NCBI GenBank assembly: GCA_000433175.1
Contig: HF986701.1
Coordinates: forward strand, 1 to 47,264
Length of the DNA: 47,264 nt
Origin: Prevotella sp. CAG:1058
Lineage (GTDB): Bacteria > Bacteroidota > Bacteroidia > Bacteroidales > Bacteroidaceae
Direction: 5' to 3'
Each line of letters starts with the position of its first letter. Within the stretch, counting starts at the first letter, position 1. The notes below the pieces were generated by a model. The model was given only the letters and a program-made list of their open reading frames with translations. It did no database searches and was not told the DNA's origin. Positions 8,530-18,887 of the stretch are shown piece after piece. Made by a program: the position numbers and the translations under genes.

Positions 8530-8770
8530 AAGTTTAAGTTTGTAGTAATGTATTTATATAAATTCAAAAATAAAGTTTTCACCAATAAGCCGATATTTTG
8601 CGCAAAAATACATATTTAAATCTGAATGAGGAAATTTAAGTTAATTATTTATGATGTTTTTATATTTCCGGTAAATACATTTTGCGTTCAGGATGTTGTT
8701 TTACAGCTTATTGTGCCATAATCGGAAGCTTTTGTAGAGTCGGATACTTCCAGATTGATTTTGTTAAACT
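8530..8770. other. AT-rich intergenic region
   Basis: This AT-rich stretch of ~240 bp separates the GH28-GH105 start from the 3' end of the B3/B4 gene. A TATTTTTG (-7-like) motif lies on the minus strand ~35 bp before the GH28-GH105 start, but no TTTG is correctly spaced. No gene or strong hairpin was seen. Confidence 0.5.
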
Positions 8771-9436
8771 TTATTTATAAATGAAATATCTGCAGTTGCG
8801 TCCTTGTGCGTATTTGTCGAACAGTCGTACAAGATATTCGGCATTGGCTTTCACCTGTGCCTCGTTGCCGTCGTACCCATTGACGAGCACGAGCACACGG
8901 CGCGTGTTGATGTCGATTTTAGTGCGTTCGTTGTCGCTGGTCGGCGTGCCAACACCGCCAATTGCGTCGCGGTATACGGGCAGTCCGGCAATGTTGAGCA
9001 TGCCACGGCCTATGCCCTCGTATGGTTCGCCTTCACGTCCTACGCCTAAAGTCAGCGTGTCGCCGGAGAACTTGTCGGCATCGAAACCGCCGATGCTGTA
9101 ACCGTAGGCTATGCTTGCAAGGTTAATCAGGTCGACGAGCGTGTCGATTTGATAGAGCTTTTTGCCTTGCAACATTCTTCTTATCAGGGCTTCTGATGCC
9201 GGGCGGTAGCGGCTTGGGTCCTTGCCGCAGGCTCGGTAGACACGGCGTGTGGCTTCGATGCCTGATATCTGTTTAATAGTCTCCGTCGTATATTCTGCCT
9301 TGTACTTTTCGCCTAACGCCTCTATTTCAGCCCACAGTTCTTCGCTGTATTCCGTATTTACCACGTCTGCCTCAACAGCTGCGCCGACAAAGCCCGGACA
9401 TACTTGTTCGATTTCTTCTGATACGATGATGTTCAT
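8771..9436 (-). CDS. B3/B4 (tRNA-binding-like) domain protein
   Basis: This protein of ~221 residues resembles the stand-alone B3/B4 domain family (COG3382). The fold is shared with the editing region of the phenylalanyl-tRNA synthetase beta chain. Visible features are SGIEATRRVYRACGKDPSRYRPASEALIRR, LVDLINLASIAYGYSIGGFD and the C-terminal LVLVNGYDG. Family members are proposed to bind or edit aminoacyl-tRNA, but the function is mostly unproven. I choose the Met at 9436 (MNIIVSEEIEQV). An in-frame ATG 33 bp upstream falls inside an inverted repeat and would add MNYELTKLCTG, which looks like translated repeat. MaoC and ndk lie upstream on the same strand. Confidence 0.8.
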   Translation of the reverse strand: MNIIVSEEIEQVCPGFVGAAVEADVVNTEYSEELWAEIEALGEKYKAEYTTETIKQISGIEATRRVYRACGKDPSRYRPASEALIRRMLQGKKLYQIDTLVDLINLASIAYGYSIGGFDADKFSGDTLTLGVGREGEPYEGIGRGMLNIAGLPVYRDAIGGVGTPTSDNERTKIDINTRRVLVLVNGYDGNEAQVKANAEYLVRLFDKYAQGRNCRYFIYK

Positions 9437-9455
9437 GCCAGTGCACAATTTAGTT

Positions 9456-9536
9456 AATTCATAATTCACAATTCATAGTTTGGGTTGATGGGTGGGTGTT
9501 AAAATTTACAATACCGTGAATTGTGAATTATGAATT
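9456..9536. repeat. 20-bp perfect inverted repeat between genes
   Basis: AATTCATAATTCACAATTCA (9456-9475) is exactly complementary to 9517-9536, with a 41-nt loop. A partial third copy (ATGAATT) follows. It lies between maoC and the B3/B4 gene and could act as a terminator or 3'-end stabiliser. AATTCATAATTCACAATTCA-type repeats are, from memory, scattered through Bacteroidales genomes. Confidence 0.85.
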
Positions 9537-9556
9537 ATGAATTGAAAAAATGTGAA

Positions 9557-10021
9557 TCAATTAAAATAGTATAGGAATGTTGCTATTCCGCTCAACGCCT
9601 TCTTGGGCGAGTCTTTTATCTCGATAGTGAATTTGATTTCAGCCTTTACCGTTCCGCGCAGGTTCTCAATGCTGTGCAGGTCGGCAACGAGGCGTACTGA
9701 TTCACCAGACTTCACGGCCTGTCCGAATTTCATTTTATCCATGCCGTAGTTGACCATCATCTTCAGGTTGTTCACCTCGATAATCTGGTTCCACAGGTAC
9801 GGCAGCATTGAAAGCGTGAGATAGCCGTGTGCTATTGTCGTCTTGAATGGGCTTTCCGCCTTTGCGCGTTCCTGGTCTACGTGTATCCATTGGTGGTCGA
9901 GGGTGGCGTCGGCAAACATGTTGATGCGTTCCTGCGTCAGTTCAACATAGTCGGACACACCGATGTTCTTGCCGAGCAGGGCGGCAAACTCGTCATAACT
10001 GTTGATAATAACTTTGCTCAC
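9557..10021 (-). CDS. MaoC-like (R)-specific enoyl-CoA hydratase/dehydratase
   Basis: This 154-residue single hot-dog domain belongs to the MaoC family, which hydrates or dehydrates acyl thioesters. The catalytic pair D-x4-H appears as LDHQWIH (Asp42, His47). The hydratase-2 motif continues with SPFKTTIAHGYLTLSMLP, where the Ser and Gly residues of the oxyanion region lie. The length is normal for a one-domain member. It begins 41 bp after ndk on the same strand and is probably co-transcribed with it. The exact substrate cannot be read from sequence. Confidence 0.9.
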   Translation of the reverse strand: MSKVIINSYDEFAALLGKNIGVSDYVELTQERINMFADATLDHQWIHVDQERAKAESPFKTTIAHGYLTLSMLPYLWNQIIEVNNLKMMVNYGMDKMKFGQAVKSGESVRLVADLHSIENLRGTVKAEIKFTIEIKDSPKKALSGIATFLYYFN

Positions 10022-10062
10022 TTTTTCTTGATATTTAATATGTTTATGTAAAATCTGTCATG

Positions 10063-10524
10063 TTATACCCCGTCGGGGCTGTATAGGAACTGCGTCAGCG
10101 GGTCAGCGTAATCAAACAGTTCTTCCGGTTTGAAGAAACGTCTAATCTCTACCGCAGCGTTCTCCGTGCTGTCTGAGGCATGTATTATGTTCTCCTGTCC
10201 GCTCATAGAGTAGTCGCCCCTGATTGTCCCGGGTGCAGCCTTGCGGCCGTTGGTGGCTCCCGTTATGGTGCGCACCACTTCTACCGCCTCGCATCCTTCC
10301 ACGCACATTGCCACTACCGGTGCCGCCATCATCGACGCTTTTACGAACTTGAAGAATGGCCTTTCAGCCAGGTGGGCGTAGTGCTCGTTAAGCAGTTCGT
10401 CGGTAAGCTGCATCATCTTCATGCCTACTATGCGCAAGCCTTTGCGCTCAATGCGGTTTATTACCTCGCCTACAAGCCTTCTCTGTACGGTTCCGGGCTT
10501 CAGTAGTATTAATGTTCTTTCCAT
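10063..10524 (-). CDS. ndk: Nucleoside diphosphate kinase
   Basis: It moves the gamma-phosphate between nucleoside tri- and diphosphates through a phosphohistidine. The protein begins MERTLILLKPGTVQR at 10524. The frame stays open for 44 further codons upstream, but that extension is not family-like. The active-site His115 lies in ENIIHASDS, and NGRKAAPGTIRGDYS precedes it. The 153-residue length is normal. The best promoter lies ~160 bp upstream (10685-10716), which gives an unusually long leader. maoC follows 41 bp downstream. Confidence 0.95.
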   Translation of the reverse strand: MERTLILLKPGTVQRRLVGEVINRIERKGLRIVGMKMMQLTDELLNEHYAHLAERPFFKFVKASMMAAPVVAMCVEGCEAVEVVRTITGATNGRKAAPGTIRGDYSMSGQENIIHASDSTENAAVEIRRFFKPEELFDYADPLTQFLYSPDGV

Positions 10525-10684
10525 GTCTGTATTTTTGTTTGATATTAAGGTGTTGTTACTGTAATGTTCCGTTTTGCTTTGCCCGCACGCTCTTTCGCTT
10601 TTTTCTGTGAAACAGGCTTGCGTTGTTTGCATGGAAGGCAGGCAAAAGACAAACACCCTTGGTGAAGGGGCTCAAATGCGATAA

Positions 10685-10716
10685 CAAAATTACTTATTTT
10701 GCATGATACAGCCAAA
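10685..10716 (-). promoter_or_regulatory. Putative ndk promoter with long leader
   Basis: On the minus strand TTTG (10713-10716), a 20-bp spacer and TAATTTTG (10685-10692) match the Bacteroidota consensus. Transcription would start near 10680, ~155 nt before the ndk ATG. I see no better-placed promoter closer to the gene. Confidence 0.65.
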
Positions 10717-10833
10717 TTTATTTTGTCAAATCTTGGATTTTCATGTTGGTTATAAGGCTGTAATATTGTAAGTTGGAGTGTTTCCCTGCTGGTATGCGGC
10801 ATCGTCCAAGTATGTTATTTTTGTGTTTTTCTT

Positions 10834-10865
10834 ATTGTCTTTATCGCTTGTTTTTGTTAACTTTG
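10834..10865 (+). promoter_or_regulatory. ligA promoter
   Basis: ATTG (10834-10837, one mismatch to TTTG), a 20-bp spacer and TAACTTTG (10858-10865) lie 32 bp before the ligA ATG. Confidence 0.65.
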
Positions 10866-10876
10866 CGCCTGTATAA

Positions 10877-12895
<2,019 letters not shown>

Positions 12896-12920
12896 TTACG
12901 GGTGGAATTTTGCTCGTATT

Positions 12921-13008
12921 CTAAAAGGCGGCAAAACGCCGTCTGAAAGACCGCATATTACAACGCAAAAGGTTACCTTTCAGAATGTGAAAGGTAACCT
13001 TTTATATT
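12921..13008. repeat. 22-bp quasi-palindromic repeat array B (four units)
   Basis: Four units of exactly 22 bp start at 12921, 12943, 12965 and 12987. Units 3 and 4 are the clearest: AAAAGGTTACCTTTC (12967-12981) is the perfect reverse complement of GAAAGGTAACCTTTT (12989-13003). They form a 15-bp hairpin with a 7-nt loop followed by an AT-rich tail. Unit 1 contains GGCG-gcaaaa-CGCC. It lies between convergent ligA and the MFS gene and could serve as a two-way terminator. Confidence 0.9.
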
Positions 13009-13128
13009 TTATGAGAATAATTGACGGTTAATTTGTCTTGCCAGACTGTTATTCTTTGTGCTAATGCACTGATATATAATAAGTTGGTGCAAAATACAAT
13101 GTTGCAGTGATAAAAACTGCAACCTGTA

Positions 13129-14370
13129 TCATCTTAACTTGTTTCTGTTGTAGTGCGGGGTGACTTTTATATTGAAGTAAATCATTGACACAAGGCAGAG
13201 CACCGAACCGATAAGGTAGACCATGTAGAACGTGAAGTGCTGGGCAATCAGTCCGCTCGTGGCTATGCCGATGCCAATGCCTACGTCCCATGCCGTCAGA
13301 TACGTGCTTGTTGCGGTAGCACGTTGGTTGTTTGGTGCGAGGTTGATGTAAAGCGTGTTCATTGCCGGGAAAATTATGCCGAAGCCTATGCCGAGAAGTA
13401 CAGGTACGGTGAAGAACATTGTTTCGGCTGCGCCAATGGAGTGTGGCGCTACGAAGCGGCACATGCTTAGGATGAAGAATGCCAGGATAACTGGATAAAG
13501 GCCTATGTGGATGCATTGTGTGATGTAGCCCTGGTCTACCTTCTTGCCGGCAACGAGGCGCGATGCGCCCATGCCTGCGGCCATCAGCGTAAAGAAGAAG
13601 CCTGACGGAACGTCGAGATGTATCTCTTTGGCATACATTGCAACGAAGTTAGTGGTGGCTCCGTAAGGTATCGACAGCATCAGGAGCGTTATGCTTACGG
13701 GTATTCCTTTAATGAGGATGAAGCGGTCGAGCGACAGCTTGCGCTTGGGTGCGGCTGAATCCACGTTTGTCGTTTGCTTATCAATCCTCCTTGACTTTAT
13801 CGATTCGGGCGTGCGCGCCTTAACGCATACTGCGCACAGCAGGCCGACTACGCTGAAAGCCATGCCGGTAAGGAATATTCCGTTGTATGTCACGTGGTCG
13901 TGCATGAAAAGGCCCGTCATAGGGCCGAGCGCCATTGCAATGTTGTTGGTCAGTCCGTAGTAGCCAAGCGCCTCGCCGCGCCTGCTGCTCGGCGTAATGT
14001 CTACGCACAGCGTGTTGCCACCTACGGTTACGCTGCTGAAGGCTACTCCGTGAAGGGCGCGCAGTACAATGAACCATGTAAGCACGCCAGCCGCCATGTA
14101 TCCGAGGAAGATTGACGCGCAGATGAAATAACAGAGTATGTATATGGGCTTGCGCGGAAACTTGTCCATCAGGAAGCCCGAGAACGGGCGTACGCAAAGA
14201 CCGCTCACCGTGTAGCAGCAAAGTATTGCGCCGAGCATTGCCGCCGGACAGTTGTACGTCTCCTTTAGGTAGAATGGAAGGATAGGGATGAGCAGCCAGA
14301 AACCGAAGAAGAGCAGGAAGTTGGCTGCAAGGATGAAGATGTAACTCCGTGTGAATAGGCGCTCTTTCAT
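13129..14370 (-). CDS. MFS transporter (drug/sugar efflux type)
   Basis: This 413-residue integral membrane protein shows ~12 hydrophobic segments. The MFS motif A is GFLMDKFPRKPIY, between helices 2 and 3, and a second-half counterpart region is present around VAGKKVDQGY. A cytoplasmic loop around residues 190-220 is rich in Lys and Arg (ESIKSRRIDK). Such proteins export drugs or sugars with proton antiport, but the substrate is unknown. It lies downstream of pheS on the same strand. A large inverted repeat lies between them, so read-through is doubtful. Confidence 0.88.
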   Translation of the reverse strand: MKERLFTRSYIFILAANFLLFFGFWLLIPILPFYLKETYNCPAAMLGAILCCYTVSGLCVRPFSGFLMDKFPRKPIYILCYFICASIFLGYMAAGVLTWFIVLRALHGVAFSSVTVGGNTLCVDITPSSRRGEALGYYGLTNNIAMALGPMTGLFMHDHVTYNGIFLTGMAFSVVGLLCAVCVKARTPESIKSRRIDKQTTNVDSAAPKRKLSLDRFILIKGIPVSITLLMLSIPYGATTNFVAMYAKEIHLDVPSGFFFTLMAAGMGASRLVAGKKVDQGYITQCIHIGLYPVILAFFILSMCRFVAPHSIGAAETMFFTVPVLLGIGFGIIFPAMNTLYINLAPNNQRATATSTYLTAWDVGIGIGIATSGLIAQHFTFYMVYLIGSVLCLVSMIYFNIKVTPHYNRNKLR

Positions 14371-14383
14371 GTTTTGATCAAGA

Positions 14384-14519
14384 ATTAAGAGTTAAGAAAT
14401 AAAGAAAAATCAATTAACCCCGTTTGTCGTATAACTTAAGAGTTAAGAACAAAGAAAGAATACAAGACGGGGCTGTTTCAGCACACGTGGATATTCTTTC
14501 TTTATTCTTAACTCTTAAT
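14384..14519. repeat. Large inverted repeat between pheS and the MFS gene
   Basis: A 27-nt arm at 14436-14462 (beginning TTAAGAGTTAAGAA) pairs with 14492-14518 at 26 of 27 positions around a 29-nt loop. A further copy of ATTAAGAGTTAAGAA at 14384-14398 can also pair with 14505-14519. It is a strong stem placed right after the pheS stop codon and probably terminates pheS. Confidence 0.85.
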
Positions 14520-14536
14520 CCTTAAATAGATTGTTC

Positions 14537-15574
14537 TTAGTTAGCTGCGTCGAACTCGTGCAGGAAGCGCACGTCGTTCTCCGAGAACAGTCTAAGGTCT
14601 GATACCTGATATTTCAGGTTGGTGATACGCTCGACGCCAAGGCCGAAGGCGTAGCCGCTGTAAACCTTGCTGTCGATGCCGCAAAGCTCGAGCACGTTGG
14701 GGTCTACCATGCCGCAGCCTAAGATCTCAACCCAACCGGTATGCTTGCAGAAACCGCAACCCTTGCCGCCGCAGATGTGGCAGGAAATGTCCATTTCGGC
14801 GCTCGGCTCCGTGAAGGGGAAGTAGCTCGGGCGGAGACGTATCTTGGTGTCGGCACCGAACAACTCGCGGGCGAATGTAAGCAGAACCTGTTTCAGGTCG
14901 GTGAACGATACGTTCTTATCGATGTAAAGACCTTCAATCTGGTGGAAGAAGCAGTGCGCACGTGCCGTGATGGCCTCGTTGCGGTAAACTCGTCCGGGGC
15001 AGATTACGCGGATAGGCGGCTGTGTCGTCTCCATGACGCGTGCCTGTACGGAGCTTGTGTGGCTTCTAAGTATGATGTTCTTCGTTACGTCATTGGGATT
15101 GGTCTCAACGAAGAATGTGTCCTGCATGTCGCGTGCGGGATGGTCTGCGGCGAAGTTCATCTTGGTGAAAACGTGCAGGTCGTCTTCTACTTCAGGTCCG
15201 TCGGCCAGTGTGAAGCCCATGCGCGAGAAGATGTCTATGATTTCATTGGTTACGATTGTGAGCGGATGGCGCGTGCCGAACTTTATCGGGTAAGGTGTGC
15301 GTGTCAGGTCGATGTCGTCGCTTTGCGTCTCTTTTGACTCGCACTGCTCGCGCAGAGAGTTGATCTTCTCCAGCGCAGTTTGTTTCAGTTCGTTGATTTT
15401 TATACCTACTTCTTTCTTCTGTTCAGCCGGAACATTGCGGAAGTCGGCCATAAGAGTGTTTATTTCGCCTTTTTTGCTTAGATATTTAAGTCTTAAAGCT
15501 TCTATTTCTTCAGGCGTTGAAGCATTAAGGCCTTTCACTTCTTCAAGCAGTTTCGCTATTTTGTCGAGTATCAT
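14537..15574 (-). CDS. pheS: Phenylalanyl-tRNA synthetase alpha subunit
   Basis: This is the catalytic subunit of the alpha2-beta2 class II synthetase that charges tRNA-Phe. The 345 residues include an N-terminal coiled coil (about residues 1-90), then the class II core with MGFTLADGPEVEDD, HPARDMQDTFF, the motif 2 region with VYRNEAITARAHCFFHQIEG, and the motif 3 segment FGLGVERIT. A Cys-rich insert, CHICGGKGCGFC, precedes GWVEILGCGMV. pheT is not adjacent, as in many Bacteroidota where the two genes are unlinked. A -7-like TACCTTTG lies on the minus strand at 15612-15619 with no properly spaced -33 element. Confidence 0.96.
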   Translation of the reverse strand: MILDKIAKLLEEVKGLNASTPEEIEALRLKYLSKKGEINTLMADFRNVPAEQKKEVGIKINELKQTALEKINSLREQCESKETQSDDIDLTRTPYPIKFGTRHPLTIVTNEIIDIFSRMGFTLADGPEVEDDLHVFTKMNFAADHPARDMQDTFFVETNPNDVTKNIILRSHTSSVQARVMETTQPPIRVICPGRVYRNEAITARAHCFFHQIEGLYIDKNVSFTDLKQVLLTFARELFGADTKIRLRPSYFPFTEPSAEMDISCHICGGKGCGFCKHTGWVEILGCGMVDPNVLELCGIDSKVYSGYAFGLGVERITNLKYQVSDLRLFSENDVRFLHEFDAAN

Positions 15575-15814
15575 TTTGAAGATAATTTTGGTGCTTATTA
15601 AAATCTTGATGCAAAGGTAATATTTTTACCTTGAATATACGTCATAAATCAAAATAAAGTTGTACTTTTGCGCAAATTTTGAGAGACGTTACTTCTGTTT
15701 AGGTGGAGGGGACTTGTGTCTGAAAGTGATAAGGTGTATGCGGGGATAACGAATGTACGGCAGAGCCTTTAAAACGTAAGATTTAAGGTCTTATCTTCTT
15801 ATAACGAAAGGTAT

Positions 15815-16669
15815 ATGATTATGAAAAATGGTGTAGTTTTGGTCTTTGTGGCTTGTCTGTGCATGGTGTTGTGGACAACCGGCTGCTCTGACAAGAAACC
15901 CGTTGCAGCCGATACGCTGGCTGTGGATTCGCTTCAGATGGTTGACACGGCGAGTGTCGACACATTGGATGAGCTGATATCCGAACAACCTATGCCAAAG
16001 GCGGCTGACGAGTTGTTTGATGATTTCATCTTCAACTTTGCTGCAAACCGTAAGTTGCAGTTGGGCAGGATTAAGTTCCCGTTGGAGATTGTCGATGGCG
16101 AGAATGTCGCCTATCTGAAGAAGAAGCAATGGAAGATGGAGCACTTTTTCATGGACCAGGGGTATTATACCTTGATTTTTGACAACATGAAACAGATGAA
16201 TGTCGTTAAGGATACGTCTATTAACAATGTTGTAGTTGAAAAAGTTTATCTGGCTAAAGAGAAGGTAGAGAAGTACATCTTTAAAAGGATTAACGGGCGT
16301 TGGATGTTGACTTCAGTACATACCAACGACATGGTTCAAAACACAAATGCTTCATTCCTTGCGTTTTACCAGAAGTTCGCTTCCGACCCGTCTTTCCAGA
16401 TAGAGAGCCTGAACAATCCTGTAATGTTCACGGGACCTGACCCTGATGACGATTTCAGCACTATGACGGGAGAAATCGCTCCTGAAACATGGCCTGCTTT
16501 TGCACCAGAACTGCCTTCAGATTTTATCTATAATATAATGTATGGACAGAAGTACACCGAAGGTAATCAAAAAATATTCGTCATGCGCGGTATTGCCAAT
16601 GGAATGGAAATGCAGCTTACTTTTAAGCGTATGGACGGGAAATGGAAGCTGACCAGTCTTTCGGAATAA
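15815..16669 (+). CDS. DUF4348-type lipoprotein
   Basis: This 284-residue protein has a lipoprotein signal (hydrophobic segment ending WTTGC, Cys at about residue 24) and an Asp/Ser-rich linker (AADTLAVDSLQMVDT). It is followed by a globular region that repeats the pattern FKR(I/M)(N/D)G(R/K)W(M/K)LTS twice (around KRINGRWMLTS and KRMDGKWKLTS). This matches my memory of the Bacteroidota DUF4348 family; its function is unknown. A second ATG six bases downstream (15821) is an equally good start. It precedes murB by 43 bp, suggesting one transcription unit and an envelope role. Confidence 0.75.
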   Translation: MIMKNGVVLVFVACLCMVLWTTGCSDKKPVAADTLAVDSLQMVDTASVDTLDELISEQPMPKAADELFDDFIFNFAANRKLQLGRIKFPLEIVDGENVAYLKKKQWKMEHFFMDQGYYTLIFDNMKQMNVVKDTSINNVVVEKVYLAKEKVEKYIFKRINGRWMLTSVHTNDMVQNTNASFLAFYQKFASDPSFQIESLNNPVMFTGPDPDDDFSTMTGEIAPETWPAFAPELPSDFIYNIMYGQKYTEGNQKIFVMRGIANGMEMQLTFKRMDGKWKLTSLSE

Positions 16670-16712
16670 ACCGGTGTTAACGGTAGTTTTAACATTTAAA
16701 GCGTAATCAGGC

Positions 16713-17726
16713 ATGAAGGATTTATCAGATTATAGCCTTAAGGGACATAACACGTTCGGCATGGACGTGAAGTGCAGGCGTTTCGTAGAGTTTGGCACGG
16801 AAGAAGAATTGTGCCAGGTCATCAACGGACTGACAGATGCCGACGAGCCTTTGCTCGTTATTGGAGGTGGCAGCAACATCCTGTTTACAAGCGATTATGA
16901 CGGGACCGTGCTTCATTCGGCAATAAAAGGAACTTACATTACAAAAACAGACGGTGGCGTGTTCCTGCGTTGCGGAAGTGGTGAGACGTGGGACGATATT
17001 GTCAAGTTGTGCGTTGGCAATGGTCTGTACGGTGCTGAGAATCTTTCACTTATTCCCGGAGACGTTGGTGCGTCGGCCGTGCAGAATATCGGCGCTTATG
17101 GAGTTGAGGCAAAGGACATTATATCTAAGATAGAAGCATTAGACATAAAAACCGGCCTGAAACGTGTTTTTACCAACGATGAATGTGAATATTCATACAG
17201 GTGGAGCAAATTCAAGGGCGAGTGGAAAAACCGTTATGTCATTACATACGTTACTTACCAATTGTCAGACGACTTTGTCCCTCATTTGCAGTATGGTAAC
17301 ATCATGTCTGAACTTGAAAACAGAGGCATAACGGCTCCTACCGCAGCGCAGATGAGAGACGTGATTATAGACATACGCAAGGCCAAATTGCCAGACCCCT
17401 CTGTTGAGGGCAATGCCGGCAGCTTCTTTACAAATCCTATTGTCGACAACTGTAAATATGACCAGCTTGTTGCAGAATTTGGTACGGTGCCTCATTATAA
17501 AGTTGGTGACGACAAGGTGAAAATACCTGCCGGATGGATGATAGAACAATGCGGTTGGAAAGGCAAGACGCTCGGCAACGCCGGTGTGCACTCACGTCAG
17601 GCTCTCGTACTTGTCAACAAGGGTGGTGCTGAAGGCAAGGACGTGTTGCAGCTTTGCGAGACCATAAGGAAAGACGTTATGGCCAAGTTTGGTATAGAGA
17701 TAAATCCTGAGGTGAACATTATCTGA
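16713..17726 (+). CDS. murB: UDP-N-acetylenolpyruvoylglucosamine reductase
   Basis: MurB reduces UDP-GlcNAc-enolpyruvate to UDP-MurNAc with FAD and NADPH, the second committed step of peptidoglycan synthesis. The FAD-binding motif GGGSNILF appears near residue 51. SLIPGDVGASAVQNIGAYGVE is the central glycine-rich region, and SYRWSKFKG corresponds to the type I (E. coli-like) substrate loop. GSFFTNP holds the catalytic Ser proton donor, and EINPEV at the C-terminus provides the catalytic Glu. The 337-residue length is normal for type I MurB. The stop codon is two bases before the next gene, so the two are translationally close. Confidence 0.96.
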   Translation: MKDLSDYSLKGHNTFGMDVKCRRFVEFGTEEELCQVINGLTDADEPLLVIGGGSNILFTSDYDGTVLHSAIKGTYITKTDGGVFLRCGSGETWDDIVKLCVGNGLYGAENLSLIPGDVGASAVQNIGAYGVEAKDIISKIEALDIKTGLKRVFTNDECEYSYRWSKFKGEWKNRYVITYVTYQLSDDFVPHLQYGNIMSELENRGITAPTAAQMRDVIIDIRKAKLPDPSVEGNAGSFFTNPIVDNCKYDQLVAEFGTVPHYKVGDDKVKIPAGWMIEQCGWKGKTLGNAGVHSRQALVLVNKGGAEGKDVLQLCETIRKDVMAKFGIEINPEVNII

Positions 17727-17728
17727 CA

Positions 17729-18490
17729 ATGAAGCTGACTTTTCTCGGAACGGGCACATCCGTGGGCGTGCCTACAATCGGTTGTAAGTGCAGGGTTTGT
17801 ACTAGTACCGACGCACATGACAAGAGATTGCGCGCTTCTGCCCTTGTCGAGTCCGGCGATACGAGGATTCTGATTGATTGCGGTCCCGACTTCAGGCAGC
17901 AGATGCTCGGTTTGGATTTCAAGCGGATTGATGCCGTACTGTTGACCCATGTCCATTATGATCATGTCGGCGGACTTGACGATTTGCGCCCTTTCTGTGT
18001 TTTTGGCGAGGTTAAGATTTATGCTGACGAATCGACTGCTTGCAGGCTGAAACAGTCGATTTCTTATTGTTTCGGCGAGCATACGTATCCCGGCGTGCCC
18101 AAGATAAGCCTTAATGTGGTAAAACCGCATGAACATTTTACTGTCGGCGGAATTGACATCATGCCGGTCAGGGTGATGCATGACAAACTGCCGATTTTGG
18201 GATACCGCATAGGTGACTTGTTGTATATCACGGACATGAAGACAATAGACGATGGGGAGTTTAAATATTTTAGCGGAGTTAAAACTCTTGTTGTCAATGC
18301 TTTGCGCTTCAAGAAGGAACACCATTCACACCTGACGGCAGAACAGGCTTTGGCATTTGCCGATAAGGTAGGCGCGCAACAAACCTTCTTCACGCACATG
18401 GGACATGATATTGGTCTGCACGAAGAGACAAACAGGATTTTGCCAGGTAATGTGAAACTGGCTTATGACGGACAGGTTGTAATGGTTTGA
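17729..18490 (+). CDS. Metallo-beta-lactamase-fold hydrolase (PhnP/lipoyl-transferase-associated type)
   Basis: This 253-residue protein starts MKLTFLGTGTSVGVPTIGC and carries a CKCRVC cysteine group at residues 19-24. The zinc motif HVHYDH is at residues 74-79 (followed by VGGLDDLRPF). Later metal ligands include the His in VRVMHDKLP, the Asp in YITDMKT, and the HHSHLT and FFTHMGHD segments near the C-terminus. This pattern fits the PhnP-like branch, which acts on cyclic phosphodiesters. The true substrate here is unknown. It is co-transcribed with murB (two-base gap). Confidence 0.88.
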   Translation: MKLTFLGTGTSVGVPTIGCKCRVCTSTDAHDKRLRASALVESGDTRILIDCGPDFRQQMLGLDFKRIDAVLLTHVHYDHVGGLDDLRPFCVFGEVKIYADESTACRLKQSISYCFGEHTYPGVPKISLNVVKPHEHFTVGGIDIMPVRVMHDKLPILGYRIGDLLYITDMKTIDDGEFKYFSGVKTLVVNALRFKKEHHSHLTAEQALAFADKVGAQQTFFTHMGHDIGLHEETNRILPGNVKLAYDGQVVMV

Positions 18491-18637
18491 CTATGCCGTG
18501 ACAGTGGCTCGGGCGCATAGTCAAGTTATGTAAATAGATCGGATTTTCCTTTAAAAACTCTTGATTGCCCAATTATATCGAACAAGCAAAATTCTTTCAC
18601 GATATAATTGTATTTTTTTCGAGATTGTGCATTATTG

Positions 18638-18725
18638 GTAAAAGGTAACCTGTTAGGACATGAAAGGTTGTCTTTTAGATTGTAATACATTGCCTTTTGC
18701 ATGGCAAAAGGTATTCTGTTGGTTG
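18638..18725. repeat. 22-bp quasi-palindromic repeat array C (four units)
   Basis: Four units start at 18638, 18660, 18682 and 18704, with cores AAAAGGTAACCTGTT, GAAAGGTTGTCTTTT, AATACATTGCCTTTT and AAAAGGTATTCTGTT. It lies ~150 bp after the metallo-hydrolase stop codon, between convergent genes and upstream of the candidate small RNA. Confidence 0.88.
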
Positions 18726-18849
18726 GGTTTGTACGTGTGCTTTATTGGCTGTTTTAGTGGTTTGTATGCGTGAAAAGTGTAAATATATATTAATACAGAT
18801 AAGTTTTTAGTTAACGAATATTATGTTTAGTCTGTTTTTGGGCTTAAAA

Positions 18850-18881
18850 TTTGCACGGTCCGGTAAAAGTCAATACCTTTG
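18850..18881 (+). promoter_or_regulatory. Promoter of the candidate small RNA
   Basis: TTTG (18850-18853), exactly 20 bp, then TACCTTTG (18874-18881): a perfect match to the Bacteroidota consensus, with no protein gene downstream on this strand. Confidence 0.75.
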
Positions 18882-18887
18882 CACCGT

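Noticed and set aside
10525..10656. The 44-codon in-frame upstream extension of ndk.
   Set aside because: Nucleoside diphosphate kinase starts at MERTLILLKP; the extension is not family-like, although transcription may begin upstream of it.
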